Positions 1 to 11,503 of a stretch of 64,000 nucleotides of DNA are shown one piece after another. The stretch comes from Aelia acuminata. Lineage: Eukaryota > Arthropoda > Insecta > Hemiptera > Pentatomidae. Location of the stretch: contig OU426978.1 in NCBI GenBank assembly GCA_911387785.2, positions 207,808,958 through 207,872,957 of the forward strand, read 5' to 3'. Every line of letters starts with the position of its first letter. The stretch's first letter is position 1. The position numbers were made by a program, and so were the translations under genes. Below the pieces are notes generated by a model. It was given only the letters and a program-made list of their open reading frames with translations, did no database searches and was not told where the DNA came from.

Positions 1-295
1 AATTATTGGTCTCAACTTGAGCCTTTCACCTCCCCCCCCCCCCCCCACCTCTTTTTAGATACATCTTTCTTAACATAAGTGGTTTATATATGATGTAAGA
101 TAGTTTGTATATAATGTAATAATATGTTGTGTTGTAATCATGGAGCATTCTGAAAAATATAAAATTAATAGACAAATTACTAAAATTTTCATGCTATAAC
201 CTGTTTTTAAAAATTCTATTTGTCATAATTTAAAAATCAAAATTTTAAGAACAATTACACGTTTATACAGTCAATTATGTTATTTTGATACAATA
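1..295. other. AT-rich intergenic DNA with a C15 run
   Basis: No coding signal is visible. A run of 15 C residues at 32-46 is the only distinctive feature. The stretch ends where the LINE fragment becomes recognisable near 296. Confidence 0.6.
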
Positions 296-755
296 CAGAT
301 CATTGGCTGCTAGTGGCAGACACTAAAAGCTTACTTCCGAGCAGAATACTCAAGAAATACGACAGACTTGCAGTGGAACTGCTTCGACAGGAAAATAAGA
401 AAGAAATGTACACCGATGTTCTGAGAAGGGAGCTTGAAGAAATAAATATAAATCAGGACCTGAACACTTTGTGGCAGAATGTCAAGATTAGTATTCTACA
501 GGCCACAACTGAGGTATGTGGTAAAAAGAAAATTACTCCCAGTACAAAGAGGACAAGATGGTGGAACCCTGAAGTAGCTCAAAGAGTAAAAGAAAAGAAG
601 GATGCCTGGGAGAAATATATAATAAACAAGAGTGCGGCTGATTGGCAAGAGTAAACTCAGAAGCGAAACCTATGCAAGAATGTCATAAAAGAAGCTAAAA
701 ATAGATCCTGGCGGGAATTCGGAGAGGAACTTCCATTAGAATGCTAAATGTTTCT
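296..755 (+). pseudogene. LINE A, 5' part: end of endonuclease domain and linker (interrupted)
   Basis: The reading frame from about 296 encodes TDHWLLVADT, matching the SDHxLV motif that closes the apurinic-type endonuclease of non-LTR retrotransposons. It is followed by the charged linker with RWWNPEVAQRVKEKKDAWEKY before the reverse transcriptase. The first ATG of the open frame is at 313 and the frame stops at 654. The element is 5'-truncated here and interrupted at 744-755 by LINE B; the rest continues at 4088. The in-frame stop and missing N-terminus show it is dead. It resembles the LINE fragment at 40432-41240 in type. Confidence 0.85.
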
Positions 756-3700
756 ACATACATACATACATCAGCGGCCCGACAACTCATCTCTGAGTCT
801 TGGCCTCCTGGATCAGCCTTCGCCAAGTGTCCCTATCCAGTGCCGCCACCCTCCAGTTGCGAACTCCGAGTAGGGTCCGAGCGTCATGTGCCACACCGTC
901 CTGCCATCTTAATCTGGGTCTTCCTTTCTTCCTCGTTCCGAAGATCTTGCCCAGGAACACCTTCTTGGGGATCGCATGCTCGTCCATCCTTGCCAGATGA
1001 CCAGCCCATCGCAGCCTGCCGAGACGAACGAATCGGGAGATATCAGGCTCTTGGTATAAGCTGTATAGTTCCTGGTTTGTCCGGCGGCGCCACTCGCCAT
1101 CCCGGACGACACCTCCGTAGATGGAGCGGAGTATCCTTCGTTCGTGGACTTGTAGAGCCAACTCATCTGTCTTCTTAATAGTCCATGTTTCCGATCCGTA
1201 GGTCATTACTGGTCGGATAAGCGTCTTGTAGAGGAGCACCTTTGTCGCCCTGGACAGGAGTCGGCTTCTCAGATGATGCCGAAGTCCAAAGAAGCACTGA
1301 CTCGACTTCGTTATCCGGCATCTGACTTCCCGGGAGACGTCGTTGTCGCTATTGACCAGGCACCCAAGGTACGTGAACTCGCTCACCTTTTCAAATTGAT
1401 AGGGGCCGATTTTTACTTTTTCCCCCTCTTTAGAGTATTGGCCGGTAACCATATATTTTGTTTTTGAGGAGTTGACTCTTAGTCCGATACGCTGGGCAGC
1501 AGCATCGAGCGAGAGGAATGCGTCTACCATGTCCCGGTAAGATCTCCCTATGATGTCTAAGTCATCGGCATATCCCAGTAGCTGTGTCGATCTATTGAAG
1601 ATAGTCCCGCCTATTTGGATGGAGGAGTCGCGCACCGCTTTTTCGAGACCAATATTAAATAGCAAACAGGCCAATGCATCTCCTTGCCTTACACCATTGC
1701 CTGGGATGAGAGGGTCAGACAGGCCAGCCTGGACTCTGACAAAACATTGAACGCCCTCCATGGTGACCTCGCACATTCGTACCAGCTTCCTGGGCACCCC
1801 CAGCTCCTCCATAGCCTGGTAGAGTCTGCACCGATCTATACTGTCGTAAGCACTTTTAAAGTCCACAAAAAGGTGGTGGGTTTGGACGTTGTGCTCGCGA
1901 CCTCTCTCCAGTATCTGCCGAAGCGTGAAGACCTGCTCGGTTGTAGACCTTCCCTTGCGAAATCCCGACTGGTAGGGACCGACAATGCGCTCCGCATGAG
2001 GCTGCAGTCTGTCAACTAGTATGAGGGACAGAACTTTATAGGCGACAGGCAGGAGAGAGATGCCACGGTAGTTAGCGCAATCCAGTTGGTCCCCTTTCTT
2101 GTGTATCGGGCATATGATGGTCCTACGCCATTCTCTAGGCATGTTTTCTTCCTTCCAGATAGCCATCAGAAGTTCCTGTAGGGCTTTCACAAGTTCTTGA
2201 CCACCATATCTGAATAGCTCGGCGGAGAGTCCATCGTATCCTGGTGCCTTATTATTCTTCAGTTTACCCAGGGCCATTGTGATCTCATCCTCGTCCGGGG
2301 GGTCCAGGTCCTCGATAGGAATTGGCCTTAAGGGGCTATCCTCAAGTGTCCCTCCATGTCCTAGGAGCTCCTGAAAGTACTGCCGCCATCGCTGGAGAAT
2401 TCTAGCCTCGTCAGTCAGAAGAGTTCCGTCCTCATCCTTGCAAGCTGTCAGTCTCGGCTTGAAGGGCTTCCTTCCTTGATTTATTTTTTGATAAAATTTT
2501 TGGACTTCAGAGCTGGTTTTCAGCGTCTCCAGCTCCTCAAGCTGACTTCTGCACCATTCCCTTTTCTTCCGCTGATGAAGGTGCTTCTCAAGTCTCCTTC
2601 TGCGACGATATTCTTCAGCACTTCCCCGGGTCTTGCGTTGGATCATCGCTCGGTAAGCTTCGTTCTTGTATGTGGTGGCCTGCTCGCACTCTTCGTCGAA
2701 CCACTGGTTGCGAGGCTCTCTTTCCTGCAGTCCCAGAACTCCCTCAGCCTCCCTTGATATGGCCTCTTCTATCTTCTGCCATTGATCATCCACACTGTCC
2801 ATCATAGACATCTCAAGTGCTCGAAGTTCTTCACTGAGACGCCCTTCGTAGGTAGTTTGAACCTCTTCGTCCTTCAGTCTGGAGATATTGAATTTCTTCA
2901 TTCGTGAAGTAGGCTGCCTCTTGGCGAGGGAGATCCTGTCTCTGAGGTGGGCTCTAACCAGGTTGTGGTCCGAGTCCACATTTGCTCCTCTAAAAGAGCG
3001 AACATCCAAAAGATTGGACTTATTCCTACTACTTATGAGGATGTGGTCGATCTGATTAACGGTCTCACCATCGGGTGACCTCCATGTACCCTTATGAATA
3101 TTCCGATGGGGAAAAAGCGTGCCTCCAATTGTCATGCGACAAGAGTTAGCCAAATTTATCAATCTGTGGCCATTGTCATTGGCTTGCTCATGCAGGCTAT
3201 GCATTCCAATAGTAGGTATGAAGCATCTCTCGCGTCCGAATTTTGCATTCATATCGCCTGCTATTATTTTAGCATCATAGTTCGGGCATTGGTGCACGGT
3301 TCTTTCCAAAAGGTCGTAGAACTCGTCCTTTTCAGCCTCCGCCGTTACTTCGGTTGGTGCATGGGCGCTAACTATCGAGTAGTTCCTAAACTTCCCTCGA
3401 AGTCGGATAACACATATCCTCGAGCTTATAGGCTTGAAGTCGATGACAAGTCGCTTGAACCGTTTCCCCACCACAAACCCAGTACCATGCATGTGGAGTC
3501 GTTCGTGGCCGCTATAGTAAATGGTGTGGCTTCTTTTTTCTAGCATTCCAGACCCCGTCCATCGGATCTCCTGGATTGCGGCTACGTCTATTTTATAAAA
3601 ATCGAGCTGTGTTAGGAGCCCATTGAGAGCTCCGGGTCGATGGAGACTCAGGACATTCCAGAGTCCCAGGTTAAAATCCAGGCTATGCTTTTTCTTAATA

Positions 3701-4087
3701 TAATTGTTTGTGTGGTTAACACATGGTGTTGACTGGGGCCCCCCCCGGATCCGAATGGGCCCCTACGGGGAATTCTTTATTTTCTTTGGTCCTCACCATT
3801 GTAAACCTTGGATGTGAATCGCTGAGCTGATTCGGTTTCAGCACGAACTTTAGTAGGTAGGTGAAGGCTCGTGGCACCCTCGACCTACCATCCTGGCTAG
3901 CCAGGACCCCCGTCTCTCGTTTGTTCACTGACCCAGCCCCGCCGAAGGGATTGGTTACCTCAACCTTGGGACTGGGTTGCTCAGTTTAACAGGGCCCACC
4001 ATCGAGTAGGTGAGAGTGGGGTTGGGAGAGGAGAGGCTAAGTGACCGCTGGTGGTCATATGTTACGCATCACACCCCTTTGGGCCCT
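756..4087 (-). mobile_element. LINE B: nearly full-length RTE-like non-LTR retrotransposon
   Basis: The element is flanked by a perfect 12-bp target duplication CTAAATGTTTCT at 744-755 and 4088-4099, inside LINE A. Read on the minus strand it starts with a GC-rich 5' region at 4087. It carries one endonuclease-reverse transcriptase gene and ends in a short tetranucleotide tail (plus strand ACATACATACATACAT at 756-771) rather than poly-A, as RTE-type elements often do. Length is about 3.33 kb. The target duplication, intact RT and absence of 5' truncation suggest a fairly recent insertion. The clade (RTE-like) is judged from the single-ORF layout and C-terminal signature only. Confidence 0.9.
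787..3928 (-). CDS. Endonuclease-reverse transcriptase of LINE B, one apparent frameshift
   Basis: It encodes the protein for target-primed retrotransposition: an apurinic-like endonuclease followed by reverse transcriptase. The main frame is open from 3762 to the TGA at 787-789. It includes GLWNVLSLHRPGAL and AAIQEIRWTGSG (endonuclease start, about 3550-3670), GDMNAKFG, NQIDHIL and SDHNLV, then RT motifs GYDGLSAELF, FRKGRSTTEQVF, FVDFKSAYDSID and the YADD catalytic box. The C-terminal tail has GRLRWAGHLARM and KKGRPRLRWQDGV, common in this group. The first in-frame ATG (3546) lies inside the endonuclease, so it is unlikely to be the real start. An overlapping frame with an ATG at 3926-3928 reads into a run of eight C (3739-3746, plus strand). 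A one-base shift there joins it to the main frame, so the original protein probably began at 3928. Whether the shift is a mutation, a sequencing error or programmed cannot be told here. Confidence 0.85.
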
Positions 4088-5790
4088 CTAAATGTTTCTG
4101 GAACACATTAAAAAGCCTTAGAGGGAAGAGAGGGAAATAGGTTAGGACTATAAAGAATGAAGCTGGCCTAATTACTACTGAGGAAAAGGAGATTCTGGAA
4201 GTTTGCAGACCTCAGTACCAAGAGAAAATTGTATGTGCCCCTCATATAGAAAATGAGAACTTGGATAGAAAACACGCAAGGACTGTGACTGATCAACCAG
4301 GGATGGATAACTGTATCACAGAGGATGAAATTGAAATGGCAGTTGAAAACTTAAAACTCGGTAAGGCTACTGGTCCCGACAACATTACCCCAGAACTTAT
4401 TAAATTCAGAGGGGAAGAATTGAAAAAGGTCTTTCAGGCTCTTTTCCAGGAAATATGGAATGAAAAGAAAATTCCAGAAGAATAGGAGAGAAATATTATG
4501 AATAATCCATGAGAAGGGAAGTCAGAGGATCTGTGAAAATTATAGAACTATTTGCCTGTCCTCGGTTGTGTATAAACTGTACAGTCGATATAGAGGAAGA
4601 ACAGGCTGCATTTCATCCCGGCAGACAAACACAGGACCACCTGTTTTCCCTAAGGATGGTAGCAGAGAAAGCATGGGATCGAGGACGGAATGTATACCTT
4701 GCTTTTCTAGACATAAAAGCTGCATTTGATTTATGAGAAATTCCACTTAATCTGCAGTGAAGTGGCAGTTGAAGTCAAGCAGCAATTGCAGTGAAGTCAA
4801 TCTACCGAGACCCAAAAGGTATAGTTCAGCTTTATGGTACAGAATCGGCGCCCTTTAGATTCTTTAAGGGAGTAAAGCAGGGTGACAGCCTTAGTCCATT
4901 CCTTTTTTAACATTGTGATGGATCAGGTATGGAATTCCTAGGGCAACTGTGGGATATTGGAACCTACTTCCAATGCTGGTCCAAAGTTTCATTTAAGCTG
5001 ATGAAGTAGTGGTAATTGCAGATGGACCTGAACATCTACAAGCAGCTGTCAACGAATGGTCAGAAGAATTGAAAAGGAAAGGATTGATTATTAATCCCAA
5101 TAAGAGCAAAATCATGCATAATGGAAGAACAGACCAACAGCCTGCTTAACTTCCTTGGTCAGAACCTCAAAGTGGTTGATAATTTCGACTATCTAGGCAC
5201 TATCATAAGTAGAAATGGGCGAATAAACAAAGAGATATTGAACTGAATAAGGAAGGCAAATATCGTCGACCCTGCTTGGCAAAAAAGAAGTAAGCAAAGA
5301 AACAAAGCTACGCCTGCTTAAATCTGTGTTCTTGCCTGTTTTGCTCTATGGGTAAGAAAGTTGGAGGATGCTTAAGAAACTTGCGAGCCAAGTTACAACA
5401 TCCAAAATGAGGTATTTAAGGAAATTGGCAGGTAAAACCAGAGGAGACTGTGTTAGAAATAACAGCTTCCGTGCCACACTAGGGATTATATCTGTTATTG
5501 ATGTCCTGGAGGAATGCAAGCTGAAGTAGTATGGCCATGTTTGTTGGATGGGGGATGACAGAAAGGCACGATGGCTGATTGAAGCAAGGTCCATAGGAAA
5601 ACGACTCGTTGGTAGCCAAGACTAACCTACAACAAGTATATAGATGGCCTCGCAAGGGACCGCGGCAGCCAAATCGATCAACTCCGCAGAATGTCACAAG
5701 ATGGAGAAATATATAAGAGATGAGTGAGAGATGACTGAGGCTACTCCACACCTAACAGCACAAAGGAGGTAGAGAAAAAAAAAATGTTAT
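4088..5790 (+). pseudogene. LINE A, 3' part: decayed reverse transcriptase
   Basis: This resumes LINE A after the LINE B insertion. The frame 4261-4485 holds EDEIEMAVENLKLGKATGPD and NITPELIKF, the first RT block. 4509-4736 holds FHPGRQTQDHLFSLRMV and FLDIKAAFD. Later frames contain VKQGDSLS-like and LTYNKYIDGLARDRGSQIDQ segments of the C-terminal tail near 5610-5690. Many stops and frameshifts separate them and no YADD box survives intact. The end is placed near the A-rich stretch at 5773-5782. Confidence 0.8.
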
Positions 5791-6528
5791 TTTACTTTTT
5801 TTATTAACATTTAATCATACATTAACTCAATTATGTAATCTTTGGGATTATAATAAAAATAAAACAATAACATAATTTAAGAAAAGAAAATTTTTATTGT
5901 TTTTTACAATTAACCTGAGCTCTAAAAATGTGCCACCTCAGCACACTAAATAAATATTAATAACTAATCTATTTACATCATTAAAATGCATTAAATAATA
6001 AATATAATATACAATAATCATTGACTACATGTTGTACCAATTGCTTTAAGTACTACAAAAAAAAAAAAAAAAAAACTATATATAAATCACATAAAAGACC
6101 ACCTCGTCAGTAACTTGGACGGTGGATTGTGTCCTATATATGTAATATTATTTTGGTCAAATTATTTTACTATTATTGACAAATAATAAAAAAATTAACC
6201 CGTTATTCTTTTATTTTAATCTTTGTTTTAAAATTCATAGCTTAAACTGAAGAAATATATCTTTTTTAATTTATATAAATCAATAAATAAATAAAGAATA
6301 TAAAAGTAATTATTATAAACCAGATAATTGAATCCATAATATTTGGAAATTTCAAAATGTCAAATAAATTACTTTTTTCTTTTCTAACGTCCCAACCTCT
6401 TTTTTAGAGGTATAGACATTATTTTGATTAAATTACTTGGGCTGTCCAATTTAAATAAAACTACATTGTTGAGCATTTATGCAATAATTCAGTCTGATAG
6501 AAAGATTTTTCTTAATAACATTTTTGCA
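5791..6528 (-). other. AT-rich region downstream of the CPAP1-like stop; probable 3' UTR and flank
   Basis: The terminal exon of the chitin-binding gene ends at 6529. Downstream on the minus strand the sequence is AT-rich with no other gene. A plus-strand TTTATT at 6210-6215 reads AATAAA on the gene strand and is a possible polyadenylation signal about 320 nt after the stop; other A/T-rich candidates exist. An A18 run lies near 6058-6075. Confidence 0.35.
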
Positions 6529-6762
6529 TCATGTGTTATTAGCTGTTTGGTTCTTGTATGCTGAAAAGAATGCTAATGCTTTCATCAATTGATAGCTTTT
6601 CGATATTGGTATATTACTGTCGTAAAGTCTCTTTGAAGCTTTACAATCTACATAAAACCACCAATTACACTTGAGGATACTTTGGTCAAATAGTGTCGAT
6701 TCGGGGCACAGGAAGCTTTTCATGACCATTCCATCGTCTGTGAATGCACATACGTGAAACAC
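6529..6762 (-). CDS. Terminal exon of a CPAP1-like chitin-binding protein
   Basis: This exon encodes VFHVCAFTDDGMVMKSFLC, then PESTLFDQSILKCNWWFYVD and a conserved-looking tail to a TGA at 6529-6531. It supplies cysteines 3-6 of a chitin-binding type-2 domain; cysteines 1-2 come from the exon at 25276-25893. On the minus strand the acceptor is a T-rich tract ending CCAG immediately before GTG at 6762. Phase is 0 and matches the upstream donor. After joining, the spacing C-x16-C-x5-C-x13-C-x12-C-x7-C fits peritrophin-A domains. Aromatic residues (NWWFYVD) between cysteines 5 and 6 are typical of chitin contact. The protein is presumably secreted into cuticle; binding is inferred from the family. 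Confidence 0.9.
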   Translation of the reverse strand: MFHVCAFTDDGMVMKSFLCPESTLFDQSILKCNWWFYVDCKASKRLYDSNIPISKSYQLMKALAFFSAYKNQTANNT

Positions 6763-7195
6763 CTGGAAAAAAAAAATTAAAAATTTGTGGATTATTTGTG
6801 TTTTATAAAATGTGAAGGTTATGTTTAAAGTTCATAGTATCTAATTGCTATCATGGCAAACTGTGAAATATGAAAAATTATTTATTTATTTATTTATTAC
6901 AGGTAACAAAACGAAACTCATAATTCCATCTGAAAGATGATTAAACATAGATGGAACATAAACACAAAAATTTGCACCTCTGGTAGTTGACTGATTTTTG
7001 AATTCACAATTATAAGGTTTTTTTCGCTTTCCTAAAATGTACCAACTTTCACATTCAATAGATAAGAGGCCAGTAAAGTTTTATTAATAAATGAATATAT
7101 AATCTTGTTTTATTTTTCAATATAAATTAGACTAGGTTATTAGATTAGATTGCAAAATTTTATAAAAAATAAAAAAACAAAATGGAAATACAGTA

Positions 7196-7604
7196 GGGTA
7201 AACCGTACAATAATTGGCACTCTTAAGACTACATTTCTTTGGTTAAATTAAAAAAAATACTTTTTATAAAGGGATCAAATAGAAACTTACTATAGCCCCT
7301 TATTATCTATCCTCATAAAGACTCAAGAGGTTTTTTTTGGGTCAAAAGTTCAATAGTTTTACAATATGGCAATATTTATTGTTAAAAGTGCCAAATCTAA
7401 TTGTTGGCACCCTGAGGATTTAATTGTGAAATCCTCCCTATAGTTAGTTTGTTAAATTCTTACTTCATAGATGACTTAGAGGACCCTTCAAACATTAGAC
7501 TCATGTATATCTTGTAATAAAATTAGGATTTATTTATCTATGTCTTAAAGTTAAAGTTGGGTTGCCAATAACTGTACTGAGTGCCAATAACTGTATGGTT
7601 TACT
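7196..7604. mobile_element. TA-flanked MITE (copy 1)
   Basis: A TA dinucleotide flanks each side (7194-7195, 7605-7606). The ends are imperfect inverted repeats of about 25 bp, beginning GGGTAAACCGTACAATAA on the left and, read from the right, GAGTAAACCATACAGTTA. No transposase is present. The TA target and size (409 bp) suggest a Tc1/mariner-type non-autonomous element. A diverged, inverted relative sits at 26009-26325. Confidence 0.75.
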
Positions 7605-7948
7605 CTAGGCATCCAAGTGTGGAAACAGCAGCTACTAATAAAAACAGTTATTCAAGTTTACTTACAATGTTTTATTTTTCAGACTCTATCCCAAACTATT
7701 ACTATGACAAAAATAAATCATTTTTTAAATCAAAATAGCTTTCAAATTTAGGATTCAATATGCTTTTATAAAATTTTTATTGTTCAATTATTATTAAAAA
7801 GCAAATATTTTTATAGTTTTAAAACTCATAGGTAGTTACATCATAAACATCCTATATCTTCAACCTGTCATTAGTAAGTTACGATTAACTGAGGTTACCT
7901 GACTCCAGATCAACTGAGATCATCAGATCTCTAAAGTAAATTTATGTA

Positions 7949-7971
7949 TAATATATATATATATATATATA
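7949..7971. repeat. (AT)n microsatellite
   Basis: A short AT dinucleotide run that served as the insertion site of the mariner element starting at 7972. Confidence 0.8.
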
Positions 7972-8861
7972 CCAGGTCTGCAAGTTTAAAATGTCGTTTA
8001 TTTCTTAAAATATATACACAGTAATTTAAAAAAAAAGTATAATATATTTTATTCAAAGTACTGGCCCTCGCTTTCTACACATTTTGTCCATCTCTCGAGC
8101 AATTTATGGATACCATTCCAAAAGAATGCTTCATCTTGATTTGAAATCCATTCATCGAGCCATTTTCTTACATCCTCCAAATTGTTAAAGTGTTGCTCAG
8201 CCAATGAGTGTCCCATCGATGAGAAGAGATGATAATCAGAAGGCGCCAGGTCAGGTGAATACGGCGGGTGGGGTAGGAGTTCCCAACCAAGCGAAGAAAT
8301 CGTTTCCTTAGTCAATCTGGCTGAATGTGCAGGAGCGTTATCATGCTGAAGAATGACTTTGGCGTGCCTGTGAGCCCATTCTGGGCGTTTTTCGATCAAT
8401 GCGTGACTCAAATTGATCATTTGTTGTCGGTATTGACTGTTTCGCCGGGTTTGAGAAGCAATTCGACGTCCTCAAACTTTTTTGGTCGATTTTCTCGTTT
8501 TTTATCAGTAACATCAAAATCACCACGTTTGGAACTTTGAAACCAACGTTCACATGTCTTGACGGTTGGAGCAAGATCGCCATAAGTCTCAACAAGAATT
8601 CGATGACATTCAGATGCCTTTTTCTTTTGATTGAATAAGAAAATCATGACATGCCGCAAATGCTCTTTATTTGGCTTAAAATTGGACATTTTTAACACCA
8701 AAGAAAGGTATGATACGTCCACGTAAACGACTTAAAAACAACTGACTTTTGTAAACAAATGACTAACAAACAAAATAGCGTTTAGAGATAAGCAAATCCT
8801 TCAATAGGCTAAGAGCGCATTCTATTGGAATTAAAACGACATTTTAAACTTGCAGACCTGG
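7972..8861 (-). mobile_element. Internally deleted mariner element
   Basis: Perfect 28-bp inverted terminal repeats (7972-7999 and 8834-8861, beginning CCAGGTCTGCAAGTTTAAAA) are flanked by TA at 7970-7971 and 8862-8863. The 890-bp element is shorter than the usual about 1.3 kb because the middle of the transposase is missing. It inserted into an AT microsatellite. The intact ends mean another mariner transposase could once have mobilised it. Confidence 0.95.
8049..8689 (-). pseudogene. Mariner transposase remnant
   Basis: From the ATG at 8687-8689 the first 70-odd residues form the N-terminal helix-turn-helix region (MSNFKPNKEHLRHV, then RILVETYGDLAPTVKTCERW and FQSSKRGDFDV). After KKFEDVEL the frame jumps directly to LLKPGETVNTDNK and stops. 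The overlapping frame 8420-8049 continues with MINLSHALIEKRPEW, VILQHDNAPAHSA (second catalytic Asp) and HPPYSPDLAPSDYHLF (third catalytic Asp, D34D arrangement). Some 130 residues with the linker and first catalytic Asp are absent, and a frameshift follows the junction. It cannot make active transposase. Confidence 0.92.
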
Positions 8862-8871
8862 TATATATATA

Positions 8872-8956
8872 AACAACATACGTTCATTTTTTGTAATTTA
8901 TTCCTCAATAATATCACTTATTCAAAAATAAAAAATAAAAAATAAAAAAAAAAAAA

Positions 8957-9024
<68 letters not shown>

Positions 9025-9095
9025 ATATATATTTTTTTTTTTTGAATAAGTGATATTATTGAGGAATAAATTACAAAAAATGAACGTATGTTGTT
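8872..9095. repeat. Long perfect hairpin around an (AT)n core
   Basis: The left arm (8872-8928, starting AACAACATACGTTCATTTTT) and right arm (9039-9095) are reverse complements over about 56 bp. Between them lie A-rich, (TA)n and T-rich tracts. It begins about 10 bp after the mariner end. No coding function; the ORFs across the AT core are artefacts. Confidence 0.9.
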
Positions 9096-10569
9096 ATATA
9101 ACATGATTTTCACATAAATTTTCATTGTAATTGTTCATTTGTTACATCAAAACTCAAAAACTAGTAGATAAAATAACTTTAAAGGTTTATATAACGTTAC
9201 TGTTTAGTTAAATAGTATTGGTATCTTGTTTTAATGTTGAAATCCCCAATGATATAAAGAAGAGAAAAATTTTATTTTTTGATTTTAGTCAATCATTTTT
9301 TGCAAAATAATATATTTCTTCATTCGCTACAAAGTTATGAATAAATCATCAAAATAGTTCATTATTAAAAGAGTTAAATTTTTTATTTTTCATTATATAT
9401 TTTCCCCCCTTATATGTATATTTTCAAGTCAAATTCAAGCTTTTTCATTTCAAATTCAACCCTTCCCATTCAACTTTTTCCAACTCTAATTCAGCATTTC
9501 TTCATATTCATTCAGTCTAACCCCCTACCTAAGTGTATTGTATCACAATGACATATTTATTAAGAATAATATCTATTTTAAAGTTTGAGTGAGTGTTTGG
9601 GGGGGCTTTTATTTAAAAAAATCTGATTTAATATTAATAGGTGTTAGCTGCCAAATATGTAATTAATTAATTTCTTGCGAGAAAATATGAGAGGTTAAAA
9701 AAAAAATGATTCAGTTTGCGGAATCTTAAAATTCATTATATTTTTAATTTTTTAAAAACTTTTTAACGCAGACATAATAATAAAATCTAATATATAATAA
9801 AAATAAATAATAATAAAAATATCTAATAAATCTGAAGAGTTAATTTTATTAATAATAGGGCACCTTCCCCCCTATTATTAAAAAAATCTTTAAAAATTAG
9901 CCCCCTTGTAGGCATAATAATTAGCCTTCATATCAATGCAATCTGAATAATTTAAATTTTTCAGTAATAACAAAGGATGCCTTCTAAAATTCAAAATGAA
10001 ATTATTTCATAAAACAATGCCATAGCAACCATAACAATAGACTCTAATGAAAAAGAACTCTGATAGTTTGACTGGTTTAATATTTGAGCCACCTCCCCTG
10101 ACTTCAATTAAGAATAGATATTTTACTAAAAATACCTTCCCCAATGATATTAGACCCAAATATTAAAGAAATCTGAAAGGTTTTTATTTTTCAAAATAAT
10201 AGTTTTTATTTCACTGAAATTTAAAATGTCTCTCAAAAACATCGTCCTAGATATATCCTAGTCCCCCCTTCCCAGTAAAATTAAAAATGGAATTTTTTTT
10301 TTTTAATAACACCTTCCTCAATAACATAGTAACATAGGTACAACCTCATCTCAAAGAAATCCCCAAATTTTATTCTTTAGTATAATTTGTCATAATAACT
10401 TAATATTGTCAACTTGCTCAGTCAAATTATAAAGTAGATATTAATTTTAATAAATATGTCGTCATGATATTTTATAATTTTTTAATCCGACCCTTCATAA
10501 TTCCCCCTAATTTGAGAAAACTGTTTTTCTAAAGTAAATTAAGCATTTAATTTTTTAGTAAAAAATTTC
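9096..10569. other. AT-rich DNA without recognisable genes
   Basis: No open frame, splice-flanked exon or transposon end is recognised. Short C-runs occur (for example 9413-9418, 10261-10267). Part of the large intron. Confidence 0.5.
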
Positions 10570-10854
10570 TTGTTTGTTTGTTTGTTTAACGTCACTTTAT
10601 ACCGCTAAGGCTAATCAGACGATGCTACAGAGGGAGTCCTAAATTTTGCCTATCCAGGTATAATTAGGATAGGGATCTTAAACGAGTACCTGACATCGTA
10701 CAGGCTCGGGACCTCCATTTTACGTCAAATCCGAGGGACGGCATGGCTAAGGATTTTTTACTCCCATAAAAAAATCCTTGGGCCACCGCTGGGCGCGAAC
10801 CTGCGACCTTTAGTATTGTAGGTTGCCATGCTAACCACTAAACCACAGGTGACC
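10570..10854 (-). mobile_element. tRNA-derived SINE, copy 1
   Basis: Read on the minus strand, the head begins GGTCACCTGTGGTTTAGTGG, containing an A-box-like TTTAGTGGTTAGCATGG. It has a B box GCAGGTTCGCGCCC about 40 nt later. The body is shared with 33797-34082, 56338-56650, 60775-61070 and a fragment at 51956-52085. The 3' end is a (GTTT)n/(AAAC)n tail following a GACGTTAAAC motif. It would be transcribed by RNA polymerase III and mobilised by a LINE; the partner is not identified. Confidence 0.85.
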
Positions 10855-10855
10855 T

Positions 10856-10859
10856 CCCC

Positions 10860-10890
<31 letters not shown>
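10856..10890. repeat. C25 A10 homopolymer tract
   Basis: Twenty-five C residues are followed by ten A residues immediately beside the SINE head. Tracts like this are prone to assembly error and length variation. Confidence 0.9.
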
Positions 10891-11369
10891 GAAATGTCTT
10901 GAAAACCAGAAAAAAATTAAGTTATTTTGATTAAGGCCTTCTCGTAATTAATAAGGAGACGACTTGATATGAGGGGTATTTAAACGATGATCGGTATTAA
11001 GGTTGACAAGGTTTTGGGACTGTCGCTCACCTTTAGCTCTTGCGAAAAATCATGATGCAAAAGAATATTTTCGTTCATTCTCGTTCTCATCAAAGGTTAT
11101 TTTGCGAAATAGGACTTAGCTGCTGGGTTATTGGAACGATAGTTGTTTTCTCCTATGTGCAATTCTAGGTGACGAGACGCTAACGGAACTTATAGCTACA
11201 CTACTTGCATTCTAAGTGGGCGAATTGTAAAATATTTTGAGACGAAAAATCGAGGAAAAAACATTATTCCTCTCAGGAAATATTTTATACTAGCTCACCG
11301 GAACTTCGATCCAGGGGGAGGGTGACCGGGGTCATGACCCCCTCAAACATTTTGTCTATTTAATTTTTT
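10891..11369. other. Flank of the satellite-element cluster
   Basis: No gene is seen. At 11308-11348 there is a palindromic GGGGTCATGACCCC segment. A related GGGGGTCTTGACCCCC segment occurs past the other side of the plus-strand copies (16336-16352). This hints that the cluster interrupts an older repeat (inference). Confidence 0.35.
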
Positions 11370-11503
11370 ACTTTCACTTACCTATATATGAAATATATAG
11401 TAAGTGGAAGTATTGCGATCGTGACAAAATCCGACTTCCGGTTTTCAACGGAAATACACGTTTTGGGGTCCCCTGAGTCGAAATGACCAAGTCCCGCGAA
11501 ATG

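Noticed and set aside
741..1178. Plus-strand frames across 741-3543
   Set aside because: They are antisense to the intact LINE B reverse transcriptase and show no motif.
8922..9125. 67-codon minus-strand frame
   Set aside because: It is a translation of the AT microsatellite and homopolymers in the hairpin.
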